Source of the DNA: Metallyticus violacea
Taxonomy: Eukaryota; Arthropoda; Insecta; Mantodea; Metallyticidae
Assembly (NCBI GenBank): GCA_030762175.1
Contig: CM060833.1
Location: 6,265,001-6,329,000, forward strand
Direction: 5' to 3'
DNA: 64,000 nucleotides
A program made the position numbers and the translations under genes. This document shows positions 35,553 to 47,879 of the stretch, one piece after another. Position 1 is the stretch's first letter. Each line of letters opens with the position of its first letter. The notes beneath the pieces were generated by a model. It saw only the letters and a program-made list of their open reading frames with translations, was not told the origin of the DNA and searched no databases.

Positions 35553-35752
35553 TATCCAATTCCCGAATGAGATAATCTCTTGATATTTCATTCCTTGACC
35601 AATTAATATAGCAAAATGAAAACTAAACCCCAGCAATGGTGTCTGTTGAGCTGTGCGCTTCCTTATTCAAGGAACTGAAGAGAAACTTACAAGGGTGATG
35701 CTGCATTAAATGTTATTATTCAAAATTATCGCTCAAATTGCTTGGCGAGGTT

Positions 35753-35786
<34 letters not shown>

Positions 35787-36672
35787 GGGAGTTTGAATCG
35801 CCGAGTTTAAATTTTGAATTTTCTGTAGCTGTGAAAAAGAGGACTATAGATAAATTTTTCACCTTATTGATAATTCTCACAAGATAGTTCCATCTGTGCA
35901 TCTTTACCACATCCTATGCAAAAGGACAAGATATAAAAACGTTTTCATATTACATACAATTGTTACTTGCTTCTCTCTTGGCTGTTTTGGCCTTAGCACG
36001 TAAGAATTACGGCTGGCCACCGTCCTTATAAATCTGCCGTTTTCTTGCTGAATGCCATTTTTTTTCCTTCCTATTTGTAATTCAATTCATCTCATTCATG
36101 CCCAACCATCTACACGTCTCCATAAAAAAAAGAGAAAATTTTAATAAAAAGTCATGTTTGTCTCCCTGCCCAAAGACTGATTTTAGCATATTTCAAAATA
36201 TAACGTTTTCTTTTCAAGGTTAGTGTTTTCTGCTCGCGCAGAAAGTCGCGAATCCTTAATTTATCCACACACTTTAAAAATATAGCATTATTATATAGTA
36301 TGTTGCATTATTAGATATTCAAAATCCTGCATACAGTTATAGCCTAATGCTTTTCTTGAAAATTACAAGTTTATACAGCTGATAGTAAAATTTAAGATAT
36401 AAATATCAGCTAAATCTTTTTGAAACACTATTTTGCAGTTAAAATATTCTGCTAATTTACTAAGCACTGTAATTGTAATATGCTACAAACATTTTTTATT
36501 TTGAAATTTATTCTACCTTTTTTTCCCCCCACATAATGCCAGGAATTGGGAAAATAATCACTGATTCTTTTGGTATCGAACCATTAACAAAAGACTGTAA
36601 AGGTATGCCCCATAGTGGCAGATTTTGTGAAGATGACATCATGTGTGTTTGCCTTATTTTGAGAAAGTTATA

Positions 36673-36678
36673 AATAAA
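36673..36678 (+). terminator. Candidate proximal poly(A) signal
   Basis: AATAAA about 1.1 kb after the Ca-beta stop codon, followed by a T/G-containing stretch. Candidate only. Confidence 0.35.
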
Positions 36679-39600
36679 GGCTGCTGTTAATATTTACGAA
36701 AGAAACAATATATGGTAATTGTATATAAATATGAATAATATACTTATAAAGATTATCAGAACAGTATTTCTTTGATACTTGCATTCACGTGATTCTGAGC
36801 TGTATATATTAACACTAATAAATCTGCCTGCTTTTCAGTGCCCAAAACTTTTTCACACAATGTTGCAAAATGCATGCAGCACTCTATTTTATTCGTTTGT
36901 TCAAATGTGCTACCGCTAAAAACAAAAATCCCTTCTTATTAAACCAGTTTTACAATTTTCCAAATAGTGTATTGATTTTACGAATTATAGAATTATAACG
37001 ATATTTGCTGGTAAAGTGTACAGAAATGGGGTAGGCATTGGGGTGTAAGGTGTTTAATTTTTGGCACCTATCAATTTACGCAAGTATTGCATTGTCTCGT
37101 ATGGAAATATTTTGAACCAGAGATGCTATAAAAAGTGTTATCATTGATTACTGTTAATTATATAACTACTGCAAACGTGTAACAAAAGAAATGAGATTTA
37201 ACTGTATACAATATACATTACTTCTAATGATCGCAGGAAACAGCTATTTTATTAAAATAAAACCATAGTACATACAGTAAGGACGACTTAGGTATTTCGC
37301 GGAATCGAATGCTGAATGCGCATGTCACGAAATTGACTATTACTACTTTTTTAATAAATTACACAAATATTAGGCATATGCATGCCTCGATATGCAAATA
37401 ATAATGGTAAAAACACCCGAAGCAGCCCAGTAACAGGAAAAAGTGATCGGAACGAAGCTAAACTTACATGAAATTGAATGAGAACAAGATGCGAGCGCGC
37501 CGCAAGCAATTAACCACTCGCCCTATCCTAGAAACGTGATTTAATTTATAACCGATATGCGCAGCAGAAAGAAAAATGGTGGGATGGTGTGACGCAACTG
37601 TCGTCACTAAACAGCAAGAAATGCACTAGAGTAGATGTCCGATAGCTCTAAAGTATAGATGTAAGGCGGTTTTGCTATAGCAAACTTAAATTAACCAGTT
37701 TCATTACGCAAGTTTTATTCGAAATCCTCGCTTTAATACCTATATCCCCATACAGTAAAATTATATCATCGTTGGCAACTATGAAAAATGGTAGATGAAC
37801 ATAAGAAAAGTATGCACAGAGCAACCTGGTGGCGAATAATTGAATACGTAGACGCGATTGTAAAAAGAACGGAATGGGAATTAGCAGAGCCCAGAGGAGA
37901 AACAAACCTTTGCAAGGTATGTAAAAGTTATAGAAAATTAACTGAGGTGTGCGTAATGTAATGTAATGAGTGTAATAAGAGAAGAGTGTTGTGGACTTAA
38001 GGGAAATTGGAAATAAAAAACATAGGAAGAAGTGATGTAATTACTTCCGAATGTAAGCATTGCGAAATATTTACTATTGACATTAAAGTCTCCGGCTTGG
38101 TGGCGGTTGGCGATTATTCAAAATTGACTGTTACTATTACGCCTATATTCTCCTCACATGTCTGCACAAATAAAGGGATGACATAATTGAATACATAATT
38201 TCGATACTTTTTTAATAAAATAAATTAAGCAGATATCAGGCATGTGTATGACATTCAAACTCTACTAATAATTATCGCGGAAAGTGTTCCGAAATGTTTA
38301 CTATTGACATTAAAGTTTAAGTCACCCGATTGACGACATATTGGTAACCCGTTCATGTGAATTAAAGCCCGCCATACTTTTCTGATTAGACACGGCAACA
38401 ATACAGAGTTTGATGTTGAATCGAATTTCTTTGAATAATTATCACCAATTGACTCCAGAAGTTCCAAGTTCATTTTTCACTACTGGGAAATGTTAAAAGC
38501 ACTGCGACCGAATAGTAATATTGACATTGAAACAAATCGTGTAATCTTTTCTTCGTTTTTATTATTTAAGGTTATGTTAGTCTGTGGTAAAATACTGCCA
38601 GGAAAATTAACAAATCGAGGTGGTGTTTGTAAGGTGAAATTTGCTCTTGGATAATGGTTTATTTTGTATAGTAATTTTGCAGAACGCCACTCATATCTCT
38701 GCAATAGTGTTCTCTTCTTCTCCTACTCGGATTTTATCAGTAATGGGTAAATTTTCTATAAAGCGCCATAAACAAAATATACGCTTTTCAAAAATCTGTC
38801 ATTTATTGTAAGCATAAAACTGAGCTAAACATAGCAGTACAAATTTAGGAGGAAAGTTAAATAATTATAGTAATGATTAAAAATGCTTGACCGTTATTCA
38901 GAAACGGCCAATAAACCATCAACCCGTAAGTCAGTAAAAATACACGATTTAACCTCCTTAATTACTGTAGTTCTACATAATTGACATACTGGGATATCGT
39001 GCTTATTTAGAAAAGAACTAGTACATTTTCGTTTAGTTAACGTTTACATGAACGAATCTGCAACTTACACGTTAACAGCTGTTCGTTAAGCAAATACGTC
39101 AGTTGCAGCAATAGCTGCAACATCTAATGAATTAATTGATAAGTACACCCACTCGGAGCCGGATTTAAGAGCAAAAGGTGCAGACAAAAGTCGTCCCTAC
39201 TGAATATATTATGGTAAACTGTCATTAATGCCACGAAACTTAACAAATTACCCATCTTCTATTTCGCGAACTAATTTAGGAGGTATTTTTGTTATTGATT
39301 TTCAAATCCGCATTGTATGAAAAAGAATAGTGACAAAGTATCAGAGAATGAACAGATAATATAGTATGAATAATCGCACAAAAAGTGGACAAAACATTAA
39401 TAAAAACACAGTTAAACATTATGACATTCTTATATTGCGATTGTAGATAAATAATTCTCGATTATTACAAACTATGTACTAGTAGAGTACAACATACATA
39501 AATGTGATTACATGTAAACTTATATAGAGGTAAAGTAGTACCTGTTCTGAAGCTATTTCATTTAGAATTCTACCTTTGAAAACTTTATCAAAATATGAAC

Positions 39601-41562
39601 AAAACCTTTATATACTCATAGTAAGGTGGAACTTTTTTCTAAAAATCGGGAAATATTTACATGTTTGGAGGGAAAATTCCTTGATTGAACCTGACGACAC
39701 TAGAGTGGGCCTGGAGTAAGTGAAGTAAGCATGACAAAAAATTACTGAAAATGATGAAATAATTTTTACCTTATTTTTAGATGTAAGAGCAGTTTCGCTG
39801 CCTGAGATTCTTAATCAAAGCGTATTTCAAGAGACAAATATAGTAACGACATTTTCATTACTTCGTCACCAATAAAAGTAACTTAAAAACAGCTACATGG
39901 TCTGTCCATCATTAACTTTATACCGAACGTTTTTATAGCATATAGATTCGTAAGGGAAACGATATCGCTTCTCTGATCAGCCTCTTTACCCCCAAATTAA
40001 TTCGCGAAATAGTGCCGCTTATTAAATGAATATACTCAGTTATTTGTACGACTTTCCATTTCTTTTGTTACTTATAACGTGAAGAAATGATTTTATTATA
40101 TATAAGATATTTTGGTTTGCATTTCTGTCAGTAACTAATGTTTTATCAAACAATATAACAGACGACGAAATCGTAAAAAATAACGGCCCAGTTTACAGGA
40201 TGTTAAATTCTAAAGCCAATAGCAACAAAGGGGTTGGGGCTAAGCGGGAAACGCGGAGTAATATTTTACTATAAAGTTACGATCGTCACTTTATTGATAT
40301 AATAACACTCTTACCAATTATTACTTTGAAAAAATACACTTATTTTAATGGGTTACTACCTAACTCTGAACATAACATTTAATCGCGTTCATGTACAGAA
40401 GTACTTAAACATAAAACATGCCACATTAAGTGTAAATTATTTAAAATTATAAACATTATGTAGAATAATGAAATATGTGTATTGTGGTATACTTATATAA
40501 AAATCTCATTTCTTTTACACACAGCTTGTATATCATGGACCAATGATTGTTGCGTAATTATGGCTTTTAATCAGTAATAGCAAAACAATTGTAAAGGATT
40601 TACTTTAAAATGTTGATATCTATATCAGTTTTTTCCATTAGAGGGGTCAAATAGTAACACTGATAAAATAAATTTATCATCAAAGTGAAAATCTACGATT
40701 AGGATTGCTAGGTTTGTTTGCATTTGAAAAGAAATAATTTTAGCTTTCCCTGTAAGGCTGAAAATATTTACATAACAGTAAAAGACTTTGCAGAAAAGAC
40801 CGCTAGAGAGCACTTCAATGACATTTTTATACATATCTCTCTTTTAGTGCCAACTTAATAACTTGTCTAATGCATTGCAAATGCAGATAAATAGAATATT
40901 ATTACTGAACAATAGAATAATACAGGGTGAATACTAAAAATCTTAATCTAATTTATATCAAACAAAATTAATCCTGTTAAATGATCACCTGGAAATTTTT
41001 ATATATGAAGATGTATAAAACAGAAAGTTAAAACGCAGAGTTTATGCCATGTAAAATGACTGTTTATTGAATGTGAATGGAGAACGTTGTTGCTATTGTT
41101 GAATGTTACATAGTTTGTTTTGTTATTGAGTAAAGGTAAGGTTAAAACAGAGAGAAGTCAAGGATTATAGGAGGTGAAAAAAAGTGATAACTTGCATGGA
41201 AATGAAATAGAACTGTTTTTCCTGAAAAACTACGCTTTATATAGCTTATAACAGTTTTTTTTTTAATTTTTTTCCCCGTTATACCATGTGTTAATGTTTT
41301 GCGTATTCTTTGCTGCTACTGCAGCGTTGGAAAGAGATTTTGAGAATTTGAAAACGCTTGAATGTTTAATATTATTGGAGGCCTGTGTTGGACTACAGGC
41401 CTCTTACAGGATAAAGGGAGCACAAGAATGTTAATAATAAAAAAGATTTCTTTGTCACCATTTCTCCAGAATTGTTGCAACCATTTGTAAATAAAGAAAA
41501 TACTTTTTATCAGTCAGTAAATCCTGTATTTATTGCTTTATTCTCCATTTCCTATCCCACTC

Positions 41563-41599
41563 AATAAAGTACAAGAATAAAATTCTTTGCTTGAATAAA
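41563..41599 (+). terminator. Cluster of three AATAAA signals
   Basis: AATAAA occurs at 41563-41568, 41576-41581 and 41594-41599, just before a microsatellite. It is the strongest candidate for a distal cleavage region of Ca-beta. Confidence 0.4.
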
Positions 41600-41634
41600 A
41601 AATAAAAAAACACACAATTTTACCCTTCTTCTTC

Positions 41635-41642
41635 TTCTTCTT

Positions 41643-41709
<67 letters not shown>
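41635..41709. repeat. (CTT)n-(ATT)n compound microsatellite
   Basis: About 12 CTT units run directly into about 12 ATT units. Confidence 0.97.
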
Positions 41710-41711
<2 letters not shown>

Positions 41712-41858
41712 CGCCTTTTAACCAATACGGTTGCGGCATTGTAACTTATTTATACAGCGAGCACAATTTGTAGCTTCCGATACATACGAAGGTAAATCAT
41801 TAAGTTACAAATTGATGTGTGCTTACTACATGTTTGAATGAGGCACCCAAGGCTATTA

Positions 41859-41872
41859 CCACTAGATGGCAG
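41859..41872 (+). promoter_or_regulatory. CTCF-like motif
   Basis: CCACTAGATGGCAG matches CCASYAGRKGGCRS at all 14 positions. It lies about 260 bp after the poly(A)-signal cluster, a place where a boundary element would make sense. This is inference from the motif. Confidence 0.42.
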
Positions 41873-41924
41873 CATTAGTCCGATTGTAATACATGTGTAC
41901 TTGACCAAGACCACATTACTACAT

Positions 41925-41932
41925 TATATAAA
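41925..41932 (+). promoter_or_regulatory. Possible TATA box
   Basis: TATATAAA, followed 25-70 bp later by a GC-richer stretch (41950-42010). In AT-rich DNA such a match can arise by chance. Confidence 0.2.
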
Positions 41933-42479
41933 CTTGAACGTATAAACAGACGGTCCTGGTACTGGAGTAACGGCAGCGGAGAAAACCAAGCTCAACCACG
42001 TGGAATGGTGCGGAGAAGTGATAGTGTGACTTCAACAAATGCAGGCAATCGTACACCAAAAGTAACTTTGTAGGGTGCATGTTTATAGTTAATCACATTC
42101 AGTATACAGCGAAATCAAGTAGAGAAGCTGCAATGTAGTAATGTAATACGCAAAGGAAATAATAATGAAATGAGAAAAGGCATACGCTTTTAATACTATA
42201 AGTTATGCATGTATTACGAACTATATAAGTGAAATATTTCTTAGTTTGAGGGGCACTAACGACTTCTTTTATATCTTTAGTGTCTGTTATAAAGTCATTA
42301 ATATCTTCAGGTTATGCTGTAGGCTGTTCAGCGACGCTGCAATTTACATATGCTGTGTATGTGTTTACTGGAATCAACGCACTGCAATAGTATCTGCGTA
42401 TGCATGTATTACATTCACTGCAGATTAAGGTGCATTTACATTTCCTGTCATTGTCTTGCAATATATACAGATATATTTA

Positions 42480-44237
42480 TAGTGTCGCGGCCATTTTACT
42501 CCGAAACGAAGAGGAAAATAAAAAAAAGGGGGGGTCTTACAAATTTTGAAATGCTCTTAGGAGGATATAAGATATGGACCTTAACTCCTTGAAATGCCAT
42601 TCTCAAGGTTATTTCAAGGTCAACTTGTTTTTTTTTTTTTGTTTTTTTTTTTCAAATTAAATGGTGTATTTTTCGCCCGGGAATGGAAAGAGCATTCAAT
42701 TTTCATTATAAAAGTTTTAGTACATCTATCAGCTACGGGTGATTGATGTAATATTGCACAAATAAGACAGTAAATGTTTTTCACTTTACTGGCATCAATT
42801 GTACAGTACAGTTATAACCATAATTGAAACAACGTCATGTTTACTTTCAAACAATTTCAATTCAGTAAATGCTCGAAAGTATGGCCATTAACTTCAATGC
42901 ATTTCCGAAAACGTGCTTCAAAGGATCGATGAACACGTCTCAACATTTCTTCGCCGATTCTTGCACAAACATTCCTAATTTGTTGACGCAGTTAACCAGG
43001 TGTAGTGGATACTTCTTCATAAACTTTTATCTTTAATGTGTCCCCATAAGAAAATGTCTGGAGAAGTGAGATCAGGGGAACGGGCAGGCCAATGGACAGG
43101 TCCTCTGCGTCCTATCCATTGACAAGGATACTCTCTGTTTAATATTTCTCAAGCTACAGTTGAGTAATGAGATGGACAACCATCGTGTTGATACCACAAC
43201 ACAGGAAGTTCTTGGTCTAAAATATTTCTGTATTTCTGCCCATTATGTTTAACTTAATGAAGTATGATCCAATTATACGGAATACCAAAATGCCACACTC
43301 CATTGCCGCTGATGTTCTACTTCCCGTAATCATCTTGGATTTTCCACTGCCCAATAATGAATGTTATGTCGGTCCACTTGAGCATGATTGGTGAATGTCG
43401 CCACATCAAAAAATTAAATGTTGCAAAAGTTACAGTTTATTTGCAGTAGAGTCTATTGGCAAAATTCAACACGCTTCTGAAAATCATTCCATTAATGACT
43501 TGGTGAAGGCTAATGCATTTGTGACGCTGAAGTATTCGAAGAACGCTCCTTTGAGAGATTTCCGAATCATGTTCCAGTTGACGGGAACTTGCGGCTACTG
43601 CAACTAATACAACGACTTCTGAATTTTCCCCAGTAGCACTTCTCGTTTGATGATGTTTTCTTGGTGGACGCCTCCCGTTTCGCAGAATAAGTTCGCAAGT
43701 CGTTGAAAATTTCCAACAAATGACTGCCTCCTAGGATATCGATCTCCGTACAAGTTGCAGGCTGCTCTAGCGTTCTTACGAACTTTGCCATAACTGTAAA
43801 CCATGTAGATCCTCTCATTGATCGTTATCGAACATCCATAATTGAAAAGGAAGTGCAACCGACTGAGAGTAATGTTCTTTTAGGTTAAACACTCGTTTCT
43901 GTACCGATGTCAACAAATGAGCATCTGCATATAAACAAACGAGTTTCCTTCATAGCAACAACAAAACAAAAGAGAGAGAAGCGAAAGTAAGTAAATAATA
44001 TTTGCTGTTTTATTTGTCCAATATCTCTACTAGAACTTTAATACTGAAAATCGAATGCTCTTTCCATTTCCGGGAGAAAAAATACACCATTCCATTTGAA
44101 AACAACTTGACCCCGAAATGACCTTGAGCATGGAATTTCAAGGACGAGTTAAGGTTGCTGTCTTATATCCCCCTATTTTTGTCTGAAGCATTTTTTGGTT
44201 TTCACCTTCGTTTTTGAGTAAAATGGCCGCGACACTA
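42480..44237 (-). mobile_element. DD41D-type transposon with ~220-230-bp inverted repeats
   Basis: A complete but dead element of about 1.76 kb between TA dinucleotides. The ends start GTGTCGCGGCCATTTTACTC and are inverted over roughly 220-230 bp each (42482-42712 and 44025-44235), with indels. On the minus strand the N-terminus at 43820-43650 reads 'YGKVRKNARAACNLYGDRYP' (DUF4817-like helix-turn-helix), then 'SSRQLEHDSEISQRSVLRIL'. The core has 'QHDGCPSHYSTVA' at about 43190 and 'IGRRGPVHWPARSPDLTSPD' ending near 43065. The spacing between the two aspartates is 41 residues, counting an in-frame stop. Several stops and frameshifts inactivate it. Confidence 0.9.
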
Positions 44238-44639
44238 TAAATGCCTCATTCTGTATATCTTGCCCACTTAAGATGGGGATGGGATTTGCAAGCTTGCTCT
44301 GTGCCAACGGCAAATACCCTTCATTTTGCTGGTCAGTGTTTCCTTCATAAACACGAGTTCGTTGAACAGTTTTTTTTAACAAATGACAATTGAGAAAATA
44401 TTGCTTTATCCAGATATTTCTCATGTTTTCCATGCAGGTAAATGTGTTACACTATTTTAGATACAAACTCTATACAAATATTTCAAAATTCTTTCCACTA
44501 CCTTTCCTTTTGTTTCCTCTTCTGCCTAATTCTGCTATTGCTCCTCTTAGCAATGCTTTTGGTAAACCTAATAACTCTTTATGAATAATCCTACAAATTA
44601 AATTTCAAATGTTGTGCTGTAACTAATACAGTGTAGCAA
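44238..44639. other. Intergenic sequence, nothing recognised
   Basis: AT-rich, no repeat or gene recognised. Confidence 0.4.
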
Positions 44640-47310
44640 CTTATATATTCTTAATCGAAAATGGTTGCAATCTCTGAAAATAAGCAACAAGGAGATTGAA
44701 GAGTACATCCAATCAACCAGAGTCTGCAAAATTCAGAATTTCTTCAAGTTCAATGGTGAATTTCATAAACAAGTAGCAGAATTAACTAGGGAAATCCATT
44801 GTCACCTTTTCTGACTGATTCATATATGAGTAGTTTAGAAATGCACATCACCAAATCATTTTTAAAGTCTGGTACAGATGTGTTGATGGTTTGGTAGTTG
44901 GTAAGAAGCATTTGGATGATGCTTTGAAATTGAATCGTTTATTTCAGAAACCAGTCAAGCACCAAAAAAATAAAAAAAAGGGGAATTGGGGGAATATGTT
45001 CCTAAGAGGGTATATACATATTTTGTTACAAAAATAAGTCAAAAAATATCCTCCTGTAATAGTCAGGCATGACGTTGAATTTCATATTTAAGTTAGAAAC
45101 CAGTTAAGTGATACTGCTTGGCTGGTTTCTGTAGTAAACTATGGGTACATTCTGTTTTTTTGTTGCCCAATATGGGAAAAATCTGATCCTTTTTAGTGCT
45201 GGTCCATCAGGACATAACAAGATTCACACAGTTGTTAGATTTTTTATGAACCTTTGTGACAAAAGGGGATTTGACAGTATCATCCACAACTTCCCTGTCC
45301 ATATTTACCATGTGACAGAGACTTTGTGGCTATAAAGCATCTGTTGAAAAAAAGTTGATTGAATTTATACTCCAGAGGAATATTTGGAACTAATACTGAA
45401 AGCCTTAAAACAAATTGTTTTACTGTTCGCAAAATTACCTTACAAGATATCAGAAGTATCATAACATGGTGATGTCATTCATACAAAAAGCTTTATAACT
45501 CAGATAAAACCCTTGGTAGAGGTGTTCCTAAAGACTAAAAGAATAGTTTAAAGATAACGACATACAAACAGTTTTGTTACAAGAAATCTCCTGGAAAAGT
45601 CATAGTACAGCATTTATTGATGGAATCATTCAATCAACTTTCACTCTGCTGAAAATAGATCATGCTCTTGGCTTACCCACCCAGATGGTCTACCCTTCAT
45701 GGAAGCTAAGTTTAAATATAATTTATTAGGCTTACTTACCAAAATATTACTTAGGCTTACATGTGACAATATTCTTTTATTCAAAAGTTTATCAAAAATC
45801 GAAAATATTTTTAGTCTAAATATTTTTGGACACTCTGCATTCATGTTTCAGTCTGAGCCCTAAATTTCTTCATTATTTAAAATTAAAATGTAAATTGGAA
45901 CTTGCATTGTATGATTTGAGTTGAATTTTAGCCTGGCTGATAATGAAAACCAAATGTTCTCGAAACAGGTTCTATATATTATGATGAGTAAGTGAGAGTG
46001 TATAATTCAACTAAATTATACAATAATATCAATTCTTCATTATTGTTTTAAGTTCCCGTCAATATCAGGAAGAAACAAGACCTAAATCCCCTTAAATCTG
46101 GTGAGATATGAATACTTTTAAGACAGCATTTTGCAGTGGCCTATGAGTGTGCTGTGGTGTTTGTTTGTGAGGATTGATTAGCTCCTGTTGATGAGTAGGC
46201 ATTTCAGATTTCATTCTTTCAATTATCTCTGTATTGGTAATGTGGTCTAAACCTAATTGCAAATATTTTCTTTTTCACAAATATGGGTTTTAGAACAAAA
46301 TTCTGAAAAATTTGAGAATTATGCTATAAAAATACATTTGCACCACTCATTTATTGCAGAAACCAGTTAAGTGCAAAGTGTTTCAGTTTTTTCTATAGCA
46401 GAGTTAAAAAGTGCAAAATAAATATCTCTAGATAAAAGGTATTGAAATATATACTGCTTTCAACAAAAAATATTAAAACCACTGCCAAAACATTTAATTA
46501 TTTTTGTTTTACCAAAATTGGCTAACTTGGTGCTTGACTGTTCTCTGAAATAAATTATTCTGTTGGTAAACCTTAAAGATAGAGAAATTAAATTCCTATC
46601 TGAAACAGAACAGAACGACATGATTCCTTTCTTTGACTTAAAGATTAAAAGAACAGGCCATAATTTGAAATTTGTATGTACAGAAAGGATACATATATTA
46701 GCAGTCCTGGACACTTAGCACATATACTCGTCAATCCCATGAATGAGTTAGAATACAACGTAGAGTGCTTCGTACAATACAAATGGCAAAAACCAATGGA
46801 TACTACCAAGAAACTTCAGAAATTCAAACAAGAAAAGAGGTTAAAACATTGACGCCAAGAAAAGAAACTGTCAATTACAGGAAATTTACTTATCCATGGG
46901 CCACCAAAACATTCCAAAAGATACTCAGAGAGTTTGGTATCACTTTGTCCCCAATGAGAAAATTCAACATATATAATCTGCCGAACTCTGGTGATAATGA
47001 CAGAATGCCTTATGAAAAAAAAAACAGGAAACTATAAAATTAACTGACTGAAATGCAACAAAGAAGAAACAAAAAAGAAATAAAGTACTATCAGATAGAT
47101 AAATAATGGTTGAACATCACAGAGATAAACGTGACATAGAAAAAATCAAATTACTGAAATTTGTACATAGACATATGGAATTGCAAATATGGAAAAAAAT
47201 TATTATAAAGAAATATGAAGATAAAGTTATGAACAGAAGACAAATTAATCCAAAAGTTCATAAAGTGTCTATGAGAGCTACACTAACTCCATCCAACCAT
47301 CAAAACCAGT
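44640..47310 (+). mobile_element. Penelope-like retroelement remnant, interrupted
   Basis: Part of the reverse transcriptase is at 44690-44937: 'FFKFNGEFHKQVAELTREIH' and 'VWYRCVDGLVVGKKHLDD', where CVDG replaces the catalytic YVDD. The reading resumes after a 1.6-kb insertion with 'NDMIPFFDLKIKRTGHNLKF' at 46600-46670 (the SFLDVKI motif) and 'FTYPWATKTFQKILREFGIT' at 46880-46940. Remains of a 'YKINCLKC' region follow near 47030-47060, where the GIY-YIG nuclease would begin. Motif order matches Penelope-like elements. The loss of the catalytic Asp and many stops show it is dead. Confidence 0.7.
44938..46554 (+). mobile_element. 1.6-kb DNA transposon with 26-bp inverted ends, nested
   Basis: The ends 44938-44963 and 46529-46554 are inverted repeats identical at 24 of 26 positions, with the core CAGTCAAGCACC. 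The direct subterminal copy 'AGAAACCAGTTAAGTG' occurs at 45095 and 46358. Inside, 45141-45335 encodes 'LILFSAGPSGHNKIHTVVRF' and 'FMNLCDKRGFDSIIHNFPV', then in a shifted frame 'LPCDRDFVAIK'. I recognise these as matching an insect-wide repeat-derived protein with LFSDxxGGQNKN, VRFLxxLCxxGRF and HSFLPCDRDF motifs, probably an RNase H-like transposase domain (possibly DUF7869). The expected Asp after LFS is Ala here. Superfamily uncertain. Confidence 0.7.
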
Positions 47311-47439
47311 AGTCCACTCATAGCTGATGAAGAGGAGAATGGTCTATGAAACATGTTCTATATAATTTAATGATAAATAAAGCATAAGAGTATCAAATTG
47401 ACTCACCAGCTAATTAGGAATATCCCATGAGTTACCTTA

Positions 47440-47830
47440 TTTTCTACAATCTCTCAGACCCCATATTTCTACCCCATGCAACATTTTCGCTTCCATCATA
47501 ACTTCATATTAGCTTTCTAACCAATTTGGCGATATTTCTGGTATCTATTTAGACACTTCTCACTGCTTTCATAGCCATCATCATTTTTCTGTGTGATTCC
47601 CAACCTCCATTACTACTTAATCTCACCCCAAATAATCCAAATTCTTTCACTACGTCCAGTTGTTCGCCATATAAACACCACTTTTCATCTTTTCTTAATC
47701 TATTTCATGTTTTTAAACATAATTATTTTGGATTTCATAACCCACACCCCACTGAATTTACTAACTTAATCAATTGCTTTCTGTAACTCCACTGCTGTTA
47801 TAGCATCAATCAATAAATCATATGTATACC
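47440..47830 (-). mobile_element. Non-LTR retrotransposon reverse transcriptase fragment
   Basis: The minus strand from about 47830 down reads 'TAVELQKAID', 'SKIIMFKN', 'KDEKWCLYGEQLDVVKEFG' and 'SNGGWESHRKMMMAMKAVRS'. This is the segment after the catalytic FADD of a LINE reverse transcriptase, with the typical NYLGV region changed. It belongs to the same type as the 51.4-53.2-kb remnant. Stops are frequent. Confidence 0.65.
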
Positions 47831-47879
47831 TAACATTTGAAATATCTCAAATAACAATAATTCAGTATGATGATATAAC

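Larger units (their letters stand above)
35553..41625 (+). other. Ca-beta: Probable Ca-beta 3' UTR and downstream sequence
   Basis: AT-rich, no long reading frame, and no recognisable SINE, mariner or LINE over 6 kb. The first AATAAA is at 36673-36678 and a cluster of three lies at 41563-41599. TGTANATA words (Pumilio-type sites) occur at 36720, 36801 and 41486. Where the transcript really ends cannot be decided from the sequence. An A run lies at 35755-35784. Confidence 0.45.

Noticed and set aside
35299..35583. Alternative frame of the last Ca-beta exon (His/Thr-rich)
   Set aside because: The phase from the upstream exon requires the other frame, which ends cleanly at 35550-35552.
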